8,104 nucleotides of DNA from Gammaproteobacteria bacterium (GTDB taxonomy: Bacteria; Pseudomonadota; Gammaproteobacteria; SMWH01), in NCBI GenBank assembly GCA_004357005.1, contig SMWH01000057.1, positions 1 through 8,104 on the forward strand, in the 5' to 3' direction. How positions within the stretch are numbered: the stretch's first letter is position 1; the number at the start of each line of letters is the position of its first letter. Shown here piece by piece: positions 1-5,850 of this stretch. The notes beneath the pieces are model-generated. The model was given only the letters and a program-made list of their open reading frames with translations, was not told the origin of the DNA and ran no database searches. The translations under genes were made by a program, and so were the position numbers.

Positions 1-27
1 CGGCCCACATTGCGTGGTGCAAAAAAA

Positions 28-104
28 TGGGGTGGACGATGGGGATCGAACCCACGACCACTGGATCCACAATCCAGGGCTCTACCAACTGAGCTACGCC
101 CACC
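28..104 (-). tRNA. tRNA-His (anticodon GTG)
   Basis: On the minus strand the sequence folds as a complete cloverleaf with a 7-bp acceptor stem (GTGGGCG with CGTCCAC, one G-U pair). The anticodon loop TTGTGGA gives anticodon GTG. An extra 5' G (G-1) faces C73, the hallmark of tRNA-His. The T-loop TTCGATC and an encoded 3' CCA (28-30 on the plus strand) are present. It is the third gene of the Pro-Arg-His cluster, 5 bp after tRNA-Arg. Seven T residues follow the CCA directly on the transcribed strand, which could help end or process the transcript, but the cluster may also continue beyond the window. Confidence 0.97.
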
Positions 105-109
105 ATTAC

Positions 110-186
110 TGGCGCGCCCGGCAGGACTCGAACCTGCAACCCTCGGCTTAGAAGGCCGATGCTCTGTCCGGTTGAGCTACGGGCGC
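110..186 (-). tRNA. tRNA-Arg (anticodon TCT)
   Basis: Read on the minus strand, this has a perfect 7-bp acceptor stem (GCGCCCG with CGGGCGC), the D-arm signature TAGCTCA, and an anticodon stem TCGGC/GCCGA around loop CTTCTAA. The anticodon is TCT, which reads AGA and AGG arginine codons. The T-arm GTTCGAGTC and an encoded CCA are present. It sits 46 bp after tRNA-Pro and 5 bp before tRNA-His in the same direction, so all three are probably cut from one precursor. Confidence 0.97.
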
Positions 187-232
187 AATGATCTGCCGGG
201 CCTTATCTATTCTGCACGTGGCAGTCTGTAAA

Positions 233-309
233 TGGTCGGGGTAGAGGGATTCGAACCCCCGACATCCAGCTCCCAAAGCTGGCGCGCTACCAGACTGCGC
301 TATACCCCG
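233..309 (-). tRNA. tRNA-Pro (anticodon TGG)
   Basis: On the minus strand the acceptor stem CGGGGTA pairs with TACCCCG, followed by discriminator A and an encoded CCA. The anticodon stem CCAGC/GCTGG encloses loop TTTGGGA, giving anticodon TGG (proline). The T-loop is TTCGAATC. It is the promoter-proximal gene of the three-tRNA cluster, about 25 bp from the predicted transcription start. The same set of Pro, Arg and His tRNAs beside folD is known from Pseudomonas. Confidence 0.97.
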
Positions 310-334
310 ATGCCGGCCTCTCCGCCACCGGGCG

Positions 335-370
335 GACCGCGATACTACGTGGCCGACCGCAAAGCGTCAA
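335..370 (-). promoter_or_regulatory. Sigma70-type promoter of the tRNA cluster
   Basis: On the minus strand, TTGACG (365-370, -35) and TAGTAT (342-347, -10) are separated by exactly 17 bp. Each differs from the sigma70 consensus at one position. The bases after the -10 are CGCGGTC, a GC-rich discriminator of the kind linked to stringent control of stable-RNA promoters. Transcription should begin near 333-337 and reach tRNA-Pro at 309. The short leader can form a CCGCC/GGCGG hairpin (322-335) that RNase P processing would remove with the 5' leader. Confidence 0.75.
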
Positions 371-494
371 CGACACTGCCGGAAATGTTAGCAAAGGACC
401 CACGAAGTTACGACTCGGGACTTCCGACTCAAGCCGCAGCCGGTGGTTCCGTTGTTTCTTGGGGCTTGCGGGCATGCGAGAATGCGCTCACTCC

Positions 495-1379
495 ATGACC
501 GCCACAATCATCAATGGCCGCGCGCTTGCCGACGAAATCATCCAATCCGTCGCCGAACGGGTGGCCGAACGGGTCGCGAGTGGTCTGCAACCGCCCGGCC
601 TGGCGGTGATCATGCTGGGAGACGACCCCGCCTCCCAGGTTTACGTTCGCAACAAGCGCAAGGCCTCCGCCCGGGCCGGAATCCGGTCCCGGGACATCGA
701 TCTGCCGGACACCACCACCCAGGCGGAACTGCTGGAGATCATCGATGGCCTGAACGCTGAAACCGCCGTCAGCGGCATCCTCGTGCAACTGCCCCTCCCG
801 GATCACATCGACAGCTCCAAGGTGATCGAGCGCATCCGCCCGGACAAGGACGTGGACGGTTTTCATCCGTATAACGTGGGCCGGCTCGCCCAGCGAATTC
901 CGTTATTGCGGCCGTGCACGCCCGTGGGCGTGATCAAACTGCTGGAGAGCGTGGGGCACAAGTTCTTTGGGGAACACGCGGTGATCGTGGGCGCGTCCAA
1001 CCTTGTGGGTCGCCCGATGATGCTGGAACTGCTCCTGCAGGGGTGCACGACGACGATCTGCCACAAATTCACCCGCAACGTCCCGGAACTGGTCGCGGAA
1101 GGCGATATCGTCGTGGTGGCCACCGGCAAACCGCAACTGGTCCAGGGGGACTGGATCAAGCCCGGCGCCACGGTGATTGACGTGGGCATCCACCGCCAGC
1201 CCGACGGGTCTTTCCTGGGGGATGTGGCGTTCGACGATGCGAAGGAACGTGCGGGTGCGATTACGCCGGTGCCGGGCGGCGTGGGACCGATGACCGTGGC
1301 TTGTCTGTTGGAGAACACTCTGCAGGCGGCGGAGATTCAGGACAGGAAAACAGAAATCCCTGACGTCACCAACGTCTAA
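495..1379 (+). CDS. folD: Bifunctional methylenetetrahydrofolate dehydrogenase / methenyltetrahydrofolate cyclohydrolase FolD
   Basis: FolD interconverts 5,10-methylene-, 5,10-methenyl- and 10-formyl-tetrahydrofolate using NADP in the cytoplasm, supplying one-carbon units for purines and formyl-Met-tRNA. The 294-residue product is close to the E. coli length (288). Visible landmarks are Tyr50 and catalytic Lys54 in YVRNK, the QLPLP motif near 98-102, DVDGF at 119-123 with Asp121, the Rossmann segment GASNLVGRP at 166-174 for NADP, and PGGVGP at 260-265. The ATG at 495 is chosen because MTATIINGR matches the usual FolD N-terminus; an in-frame ATG at 474 and a TTG at 459 would only add 7 or 12 atypical residues. 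No good Shine-Dalgarno sequence precedes any of these starts. The gene is divergent from the tRNAs and convergent with cysS. The last dozen residues form a polar tail. Confidence 0.97.
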   Translation: MTATIINGRALADEIIQSVAERVAERVASGLQPPGLAVIMLGDDPASQVYVRNKRKASARAGIRSRDIDLPDTTTQAELLEIIDGLNAETAVSGILVQLPLPDHIDSSKVIERIRPDKDVDGFHPYNVGRLAQRIPLLRPCTPVGVIKLLESVGHKFFGEHAVIVGASNLVGRPMMLELLLQGCTTTICHKFTRNVPELVAEGDIVVVATGKPQLVQGDWIKPGATVIDVGIHRQPDGSFLGDVAFDDAKERAGAITPVPGGVGPMTVACLLENTLQAAEIQDRKTEIPDVTNV

Positions 1380-1400
1380 AACGGGACAGGTTCGTTTTCT

Positions 1401-1482
1401 AATTCGGGGACAGTTCCCTCATTTCCCCACCTCCTGAACAACCGGAACTTTGCAACTGAAGTGAGGGAACTGTCCCCGAATT
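1401..1482. repeat. Perfect 21-bp inverted repeat, possible miniature mobile element
   Basis: The arms at 1401-1421 and 1462-1482 are exact reverse complements, separated by 40 bp. The core of each arm, GGGGACAGTTCCC or its complement, is itself a near-palindrome, so each arm could also fold alone. A looser copy, GGGACAGGTTC, lies just outside at 1384-1394. From general knowledge, near-identical GGGGACAGTTC-type ends flank IS200-like/REP-associated Y1 transposase genes in gammaproteobacteria; here there is no transposase between them. It could be a non-autonomous relic, or a large hairpin acting as a bidirectional terminator between convergent folD and cysS. Confidence 0.7.
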
Positions 1483-1492
1483 CAGAATCGAT

Positions 1493-1519
1493 TCGCGGCT
1501 GGAAAGCCGCTCCTACAAA
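1493..1519 (-). repeat. REP element (GTAG type)
   Basis: On the minus strand this reads TTTGTAGGAG followed by a perfect 6-bp stem. On the plus strand the stem is GCGGCT (1495-1500), loop GGAA, AGCCGC (1505-1510). The GTAG tetranucleotide before a GC-rich hairpin is the established signature of bacterial REPs mobilised by RAYT transposases. The 27-bp sequence is identical to the copy at 4419-4445. It ends 3 bp before the cysS stop codon, so the cysS transcript carries it immediately after the stop, where it may stabilise or end the message. Confidence 0.85.
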
Positions 1520-1522
1520 TCC

Positions 1523-2914
1523 TTATTGGCGGCGCCAGGTCGTACCGCCGGCACCGTCTTCCAGCATCACGCCTTTGGCTGCAAGCTCCTCGCGGATCTG
1601 ATCGGAACGGGCAAAGTCCTTTGCTTCGCGTGCCGCGGCGCGCTCGGCGATCAACGCCTTAACCTCCGCATCGCTGATGCTTTCCGCCGATGAGGTCGCC
1701 GACTTGAGATAGGTCTCCGGCTCTTCCTCCAGAAAACCCAGGATCGAACCCAGACGCTGGAGCATGGCCGCGTGAGCCATCGCCTGTTCCGGGTCGCTGT
1801 CCTTGAGCCGATTCACTTCACGGACCAGATCGAACAGCACGGCGAGCGCTTCCGGCGTGTTGAAGTCATCGTCCATAGCCGCGTAGAACCGTTCGCTGTA
1901 TTCGGTGTCGTGCATCGCCCACTCACGGAAGTCGTGACCGCGCAGGGCCGTGTACAACCGGCACAAGGCGGCGCGCGCGTTATTCAGGTCTTCTTTCGTG
2001 TAGTTCAGGGGGCTGCGGTACTGGGCACTCAACAGGAAATACCGAACCTCTTCGGGCCGGTAGTTTTCCAACACATCCTTGAGTACAAAGAAGTTACCCA
2101 GGGATTTGGACATCTTCTCGCCTTTGACATTCAGATGACCGTTATGCAGCCAGTAGTTGGCGAAGCGCTCACCGGTGGCTGCTTCAGTCTGGGCGATCTC
2201 GTTTTCGTGGTGGGGAAAGATCAGATCGATGCCACCACCGTGGATGTCGAAGTGATTGCCGAGGCTGGCGGTGGACATCACCGAACATTCGACATGCCAG
2301 CCCGGCCGGCCCTTCCCCCAGGGTGAATCCCATTCGGGTTCCCCGGGCTTGGCCGCTTTCCACAGGGCGAAGTCAACCGGGTCCTCTTTGGCCTTTTCCA
2401 CTTCGACCCTGGCGCCGGCACGCAGGTCTTTGATCTTCTTGCCCGAGAGCTTTCCATAATCATCGAAGCTGGCGACCCGGTAATACACGTCGCCGTTGTC
2501 GGCCGCGTAGGCGTGACCCTTATCTATCAGAGTCGCGATCATGGCGATGATGCCGTCCACATTTTCCGTCGCCCGGGGTTCGATATCGGGCAACAGAACA
2601 CCCAGGGCGGCCAGATCCTCGTGCATCTGCACCACCATGCGCTCGACCAGGGCGTCTACGGATTCGTTGCTCTCCGCCGCGCGAGCGATGATCTTGTCAT
2701 CGATATCGGTGATATTGCGCACGAAGGTGACCTGAAAACCCCGGGCCCGCAGGTAGCGGACGATCATGTCGAAGGCCACCATCATGCGGGCATGGCCCAT
2801 GTGGGTCAGGTCATAAACCGTCAGGCCGCAGACGTAGATCCCCACCTTCCCGGCTTCGATGGGCTCGAAATCCTCTTTTCGGCCGGTCAGGCTGTTGTGA
2901 ACCCGCAGTTGCAT
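1523..2914 (-). CDS. cysS: Cysteinyl-tRNA synthetase
   Basis: This class I aminoacyl-tRNA synthetase charges tRNA-Cys with cysteine using ATP in the cytoplasm. The 463-residue length matches E. coli CysS (461). The HIGH-type signature is HMGH at 38-41 and the KMSKS loop is at 267-271. The catalytic zinc ligands are all present: Cys29 in YVCG, Cys210 in HVECS, and His235 and Glu239 in FPHHENE. The DDDFNTPEAL segment near 348-357 marks the DALR-type helical domain, and the C-terminal KDFARSDQIREEL matches the usual tRNA-binding tail. The ATG at 2914 begins MQLRVHNSLTG, the normal N-terminus; its ribosome binding site is weak. The gene is divergent from the cyclophilin gene and convergent with folD, with a REP directly after its stop. 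In Pseudomonas glnS lies next to cysS on the ppiB side; it is absent here. Confidence 0.98.
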   Translation of the reverse strand: MQLRVHNSLTGRKEDFEPIEAGKVGIYVCGLTVYDLTHMGHARMMVAFDMIVRYLRARGFQVTFVRNITDIDDKIIARAAESNESVDALVERMVVQMHEDLAALGVLLPDIEPRATENVDGIIAMIATLIDKGHAYAADNGDVYYRVASFDDYGKLSGKKIKDLRAGARVEVEKAKEDPVDFALWKAAKPGEPEWDSPWGKGRPGWHVECSVMSTASLGNHFDIHGGGIDLIFPHHENEIAQTEAATGERFANYWLHNGHLNVKGEKMSKSLGNFFVLKDVLENYRPEEVRYFLLSAQYRSPLNYTKEDLNNARAALCRLYTALRGHDFREWAMHDTEYSERFYAAMDDDFNTPEALAVLFDLVREVNRLKDSDPEQAMAHAAMLQRLGSILGFLEEEPETYLKSATSSAESISDAEVKALIAERAAAREAKDFARSDQIREELAAKGVMLEDGAGGTTWRRQ

Positions 2915-3000
2915 GCTGGCTGAAAGCCGCCCTTTCTAGAAAACGGTGCAAACCGTATCATAGTCCGCCTCAAGCCCCTATCCGATAAGGACCAAAGACC
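2915..3000. promoter_or_regulatory. Divergent cysS / ppiB control region
   Basis: This 86-bp gap must hold the start signals for both genes. A -10-like TATCAT lies at 2956-2961 on the plus strand, and the overlapping complement TATGAT (2957-2962) is a -10-like box on the minus strand, so the two promoters may overlap. Neither has a convincing -35 at 17 bp. A short dyad, ACGGT (2943-2947) and ACCGT (2952-2956), lies beside them and could be an operator. The Shine-Dalgarno AAGGA at 2987-2991 belongs to the plus-strand gene. Confidence 0.3.
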
Positions 3001-3636
3001 ATGCCCAGATTCCTTTTCATTCTTGCCCGCGCCTTCGCGTTGGCCCTCGCGTGGGCCTCGCTGTTTTCAGCCGCCGCATGGGCCCAGGACGAAGCGGCCC
3101 CTGAGGAAAGCAATGAGCAGGAGAACAACGTGGTGACCGTGATCCTCAAAACGAACATGGGTGACATCACCCTCGAACTCGATACCGACAAGGCTCCCAT
3201 CTCTGTCGAGAATTTTGTCCGGTATGTCAACGACGGTTTCTACGATGGCACCATTTTCCACCGGGTGATCAACGGCTTCATGATTCAGGGCGGCGGTTTC
3301 ACCACCGATATGGAGAAAAAAGATACCCGCGCTCCCATTAAAAACGAGTCGGACAACGGTTTGTCCAATGCCAACGGCACGATCTCCATGGCTCGTCTGC
3401 CCCAGCCCGATACGGCCACGGCGCAGTTTTTCATTAACACCAATGACAACACCCGGCTCGACTTCGTGAACCTGGCGGGGACGCCCAAGTGGGGCTATGC
3501 GGTGTTCGGCAAGGTCACCGACGGCATGGGCGTGGTAGACGGGATCAGATCTGTTCCCACCGGCCCCATGGGACCGTTCAGCACGGACGCCCCACAGCAA
3601 ATGGTGATTATCGAGACCGCCAGAGTCGTCGAGTAG
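3001..3636 (+). CDS. ppiB: Cyclophilin-type peptidyl-prolyl cis-trans isomerase with signal peptide (PpiB/PpiA family)
   Basis: Cyclophilins catalyse cis-trans isomerisation of X-Pro bonds and assist folding. The ATG at 3001 has AAGGA 9 bp upstream. Residues 1-28 form a signal peptide: Arg3 and Arg10, a hydrophobic stretch, and AWA before Gln29 as a likely signal peptidase I site. An acidic linker (30-43) leads to the cyclophilin domain (44-211). Active-site residues are Arg88, Phe93 and Gln96 in FHRVINGFMIQGG, with AQFFIN at 141-146 and the GYAVFGKV strand at 165-172. The domain closely resembles cytoplasmic E. coli PpiB (164 residues), while the signal peptide suggests periplasmic work as for PpiA. 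An internal GTG at 3130 with its own AGGAG could yield a cytoplasmic form. It is followed 14 bp later by lpxH, probably in one operon. The ppiB symbol rests on this neighbourhood and the domain; location is an inference. Confidence 0.93.
   Translation: MPRFLFILARAFALALAWASLFSAAAWAQDEAAPEESNEQENNVVTVILKTNMGDITLELDTDKAPISVENFVRYVNDGFYDGTIFHRVINGFMIQGGGFTTDMEKKDTRAPIKNESDNGLSNANGTISMARLPQPDTATAQFFINTNDNTRLDFVNLAGTPKWGYAVFGKVTDGMGVVDGIRSVPTGPMGPFSTDAPQQMVIIETARVVE
3119..3132 (+). promoter_or_regulatory. Possible internal ribosome binding site and GTG start within ppiB
   Basis: AGGAG at 3119-3123 stands 6 bp before an in-frame GTG at 3130, with a second GTG at 3133. Starting at 3130 gives a protein beginning MVTVILKTNMGD, which aligns end to end with the start of E. 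coli cytoplasmic PpiB (MVTFHTNHGD). The signal peptide and linker would be skipped. The codons encode an acidic linker (EQEN), so the match may be chance. Confidence 0.35.
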
Positions 3637-3650
3637 CCGTCGCATCCGGA

Positions 3651-4373
3651 ATGGCGACGCTGTTCATCTCTGATCTGCATCTGGACGACGAACGGCCGGC
3701 CATCCTCGAGTTATTCTCGAGTTTCGTGCGCCGCGAAACTTCAGGCGCGGACACGCTCTACATTCTGGGTGATCTGTTTGAGGCCTGGGTCGGGGACGAC
3801 GACGACTCGTCCCTGGCCGACCGGGTTCGCTCCATCGTGCACCAGGCCGCGGACCAGACCCCGGTGTTTTTCATGCACGGAAACCGGGACTTCCTGATCG
3901 GCGAGCGTTTCGCCCGGGAAACGGGGGCGCAGTTGCTCGAAGACCCCACCGTGACGGAGCTGTACGGGACGCCGGTGTTGCTAATGCACGGCGACACCCT
4001 GTGTACCGATGACCATGAATACCAGGCCTACCGGAAGACGGTCCGGGATCCGGCCTGGCAAAAACAGATGCTTGCCCGTCCGCTGGAAGAACGAAGAAGA
4101 ATTGCCAGGCAGTACCGCGCCGACAGCGAGGCGCACACGAGCGCCAAGGCCGAAGCAATCATGGACGTGAATCCCGATGCGGTCTCGGAGGCTTTCCGTC
4201 AACACGACGTGAAGCTGATGATCCACGGCCACACCCACCGCCCGGGCGTCCACGATCTGAGGATCGGCGGGCGAGCCGCGCAGCGGGTCGTGCTCGGGGA
4301 CTGGTACGAACGCGGCTCCGTCCTGCGCGTGGACGATTCCGGCTTCCGATTGGAAACCCTGAGCCCCGATTGA
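3651..4373 (+). CDS. lpxH: UDP-2,3-diacylglucosamine diphosphatase LpxH
   Basis: LpxH hydrolyses UDP-2,3-diacylglucosamine to lipid X (2,3-diacylglucosamine 1-phosphate) and UMP, the fourth step of lipid A synthesis, on the inner face of the inner membrane. The product has 240 residues, the same as E. coli LpxH. It is a calcineurin-like metallophosphoesterase with every metal ligand in place: Asp8 and His10 in SDLHL, Asp41 in GDLFEAWVGDD, Asn78 with Arg79 in HGNRDFL, His113 in MHGD, and His194 and His196 in HGHTHRP. The ATG at 3651 gives MATLFISDLHL, the normal start; upstream in-frame sequence is only cyclophilin-gene shadow. The ribosome site is poor and the preceding stop is 14 bp away, so translation is probably coupled to the cyclophilin gene. 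The presence of LpxH implies a lipopolysaccharide-bearing cell. Confidence 0.97.
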   Translation: MATLFISDLHLDDERPAILELFSSFVRRETSGADTLYILGDLFEAWVGDDDDSSLADRVRSIVHQAADQTPVFFMHGNRDFLIGERFARETGAQLLEDPTVTELYGTPVLLMHGDTLCTDDHEYQAYRKTVRDPAWQKQMLARPLEERRRIARQYRADSEAHTSAKAEAIMDVNPDAVSEAFRQHDVKLMIHGHTHRPGVHDLRIGGRAAQRVVLGDWYERGSVLRVDDSGFRLETLSPD

Positions 4374-4383
4374 GTTTGTTGTC

Positions 4384-4498
4384 GTAGGAGCGCCATTCGT
4401 GGCGCGAATCAAAAAGAATCGCGGCTGGAAAGCCGCTCCTACAAAACCGCTCCCACAATCAATCGCGGCTCTTGTAGGAGCGGCTTTTAGCCGCGATT
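4384..4498. repeat. REP/REPIN cluster between lpxH and the glycerate kinase gene
   Basis: Almost the whole gap is GTAG-type REP sequence. Copy B (4384-4408, plus) has stem GCGCCA/TGGCGC with a TTCG loop. Copy C (4419-4445, minus) has stem GCGGCT/AGCCGC with a GGAA loop and is 27 bp identical to the copy at 1493-1519. B and C face each other as an inverted pair, the REPIN arrangement. A head fragment, CCGCTCCCACAA (4447-4458), and a tail fragment, AATCGCGGCT (4461-4470), follow. Copy E (4474-4498, plus) has GCGGCT, loop TTT, AGCCGC and ends 2 bp before the kinase stop codon. AATCGCGGCT also pairs perfectly with AGCCGCGATT at 4489-4498. The hairpins may end or protect both convergent transcripts. 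Confidence 0.87.
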
Positions 4499-4500
4499 CC

Positions 4501-5742
4501 TCATCTCGATTTGTGGGCGATGACGAGATCCATGACGTTGGTGCCGGTGGGGCCGGTGATCAGCGCTTCACCGGTTTTTTCAAACAAGCTGCCTGCATCC
4601 GCGCGAATGAGCGCGGTGTGGGGATCCAGTTCGAGTTGCCGGGCCTTCGCGACGGTCCGGATGTCAACAATGGCCCCCGCGTGACTGGTGACCCCGTCGC
4701 GCCCATCCGTTCCCGCCGCCAGCAGTGTGATCGAATCGTCATTCATGGCCAGTGCCGCGGCCAACGCCAGGCTCTGATTCCTGCCACCGTAACCGGGTGA
4801 ATCGGGCAGGATCACCGTGGTTTCGCCACCCCATACATGCACGCCTGCGGGCAGATCCTCCAGCGATTGCGCGAGCCGGCGGCCGGTTTCGACCGCGTCA
4901 CCTTCCAGGGGCTCGTCGTGAACCTGAACGTCGTGACCCGAACCGCGCGCTGCCTCCGCCGCGCCTTCCATCGCCTGCTGCACGCCCCCGATGATCGTGA
5001 TGGGAGGAACCGGGACCTCCGCGGGCGGCGTCCATTGACTGGCTCGTTGTTCCAGCCAGTCGGGCAAGCCGTCGGGTAACGCGGGCAGCGTCTGGGGAAC
5101 CAACGGACCCGAACCCACGATTCGGGGATCGTCGCCGGGCACATCCGACAGCACCAGGATGTGCGCCTGGCGTCCATCCAGGTATCGGAGCAGCCCCCCG
5201 GCTTTGATCGCGGACAGACGGGCCCGAACCGCGTTCACCGCGCGAATCGGCAAGCCCGCGGCCAGCAACCATTCATTGGCCCGTTGCAGATCCGCGATCC
5301 CGACCCCGGTGGCCAGCACGTCCAGGAGACTGGAACTCCCCCCTGAGATCAGAAACACCAGGCTGGCAGGGGCCGTCTCCAGAAAACTCAACAACTCCCC
5401 GCCCGCCTCCAGGCTGCGCTGACCCGGCACGGGATGATCACTTCTGATGACGCTCAGCCGCGACGTCGCCGCGATGTCGCCGCCTGCGTCGGGCATCACC
5501 ACAAGCCCCCGTACGACCCGCGGGCCGAGGACGTCCTCGGCGCCCCGGTACATGGCGGCAGCCGCCTTGCCCACCGCCACCAGGCCCTGGGGCCCGGGAA
5601 GGTGCATGGCCTGCAGGGCTCCGCGGGTGCGCCGGCGAGGGTCCGCCGCGTCCAGGGCGGCCAGGAAGCACTGCTCCAGCAGTTGTCGCGCGGCCGGTTG
5701 GGCCCGTGTTTTTCGGCCTGTTTCCGGGGTTGTATCAGTCAT
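4501..5742 (-). CDS. Glycerate 2-kinase, DUF4147/MOFRL family (class II glycerate kinase)
   Basis: This family phosphorylates D-glycerate with ATP to 2-phosphoglycerate in the cytoplasm, feeding tartronate, hydroxypyruvate, serine or glyoxylate carbon into glycolysis; relatives are TtuD/GckA and human GLYCTK. The 413-residue length is normal. The N-terminal DUF4147 domain shows VAVGKAA (55-61), SDHPVPG (101-107), the glycine/serine loop LISGGSSSLL (131-140), NAVRARLSAIKAGGL (170-184) and LSDVPGDDP (198-206). The C-terminal MOFRL domain shows GGETTV (305-310), GYGGRNQ (317-323), GTDGRDG (344-350) and GPTGTN (397-402). The ATG at 5742 is the only plausible start; an AGGAG lies 22 bp upstream, too far to serve it. 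No transporter or hydroxypyruvate/tartronate enzyme sits beside it in the window, so its pathway cannot be fixed. It is divergent from the DUF885 gene. Confidence 0.93.
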   Translation of the reverse strand: MTDTTPETGRKTRAQPAARQLLEQCFLAALDAADPRRRTRGALQAMHLPGPQGLVAVGKAAAAMYRGAEDVLGPRVVRGLVVMPDAGGDIAATSRLSVIRSDHPVPGQRSLEAGGELLSFLETAPASLVFLISGGSSSLLDVLATGVGIADLQRANEWLLAAGLPIRAVNAVRARLSAIKAGGLLRYLDGRQAHILVLSDVPGDDPRIVGSGPLVPQTLPALPDGLPDWLEQRASQWTPPAEVPVPPITIIGGVQQAMEGAAEAARGSGHDVQVHDEPLEGDAVETGRRLAQSLEDLPAGVHVWGGETTVILPDSPGYGGRNQSLALAAALAMNDDSITLLAAGTDGRDGVTSHAGAIVDIRTVAKARQLELDPHTALIRADAGSLFEKTGEALITGPTGTNVMDLVIAHKSR

Positions 5743-5778
5743 GACTTACGGCGGGTCGGAAATTCTCCTCTGAGTCAA

Positions 5779-5784
5779 TAGAAT
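5779..5784 (+). promoter_or_regulatory. Weak -10-like box upstream of the DUF885 gene
   Basis: TAGAAT (5779-5784) differs from the -10 consensus at one position. The hexamer 17 bp upstream, TCGGAA (5756-5761), matches the -35 consensus at only three positions. If used, transcription would begin near 5791 and the leader would carry the GC-rich repeats at 5804-5850. No good promoter was seen for the divergent kinase gene. Confidence 0.25.
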
Positions 5785-5803
5785 AGCGCGATTCCCTTTT
5801 CAT

Positions 5804-5850
5804 ACCCGGGGCACACCCGGGGCACACCCCAAGCCCCACACCCGGGCCAC
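5804..5850. repeat. Short tandem repeat, 11-bp unit ACCCGGGGCAC
   Basis: Two exact units stand in tandem at 5804-5814 and 5815-5825. A third, with one mismatch (ACCCGGGCCAC), is at 5840-5850 after a related C-rich spacer. Each unit contains the palindrome CCCGGG or CCCGGGG. The array lies just upstream of the DUF885 ribosome site (GAGGA, 5855-5859). It could be replication slippage, a protein-binding array, or a structured leader. Confidence 0.6.

Noticed and set aside
1..27. Possible terminator after tRNA-His
   Set aside because: The T-run comes before, not after, the short CCAC/GTGG hairpin on the transcribed strand, and the window ends too soon to judge.
459..494. Upstream TTG (459) or ATG (474) start for folD
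   Set aside because: Extra residues do not match the family N-terminus, and neither start has a better ribosome site than the ATG at 495.
10..498. Small plus-strand open frames across the tRNA cluster
   Set aside because: Their peptides (for example WGSNPRPLDPQSRALPTELR) are the well-known artefact of translating the antisense strand of tRNA genes.
429..1318. Minus-strand open frames inside folD
   Set aside because: folD has full-length family motifs on the other strand; the antisense frames show none.
1772..2923. Plus-strand open frames inside cysS
   Set aside because: They are the complement of a complete cysteinyl-tRNA synthetase and carry no known motif or ribosome site.
3489..3650. 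N-terminal extension of LpxH overlapping the cyclophilin gene
   Set aside because: Residues before the ATG at 3651 are out-of-frame cyclophilin sequence; the start at 3651 gives the exact E. coli length.
4384..4498. CRISPR-like array
   Set aside because: The repeats alternate orientation, carry hairpins with a GTAG head, and lack uniform unique spacers and cas genes. They are REPs.
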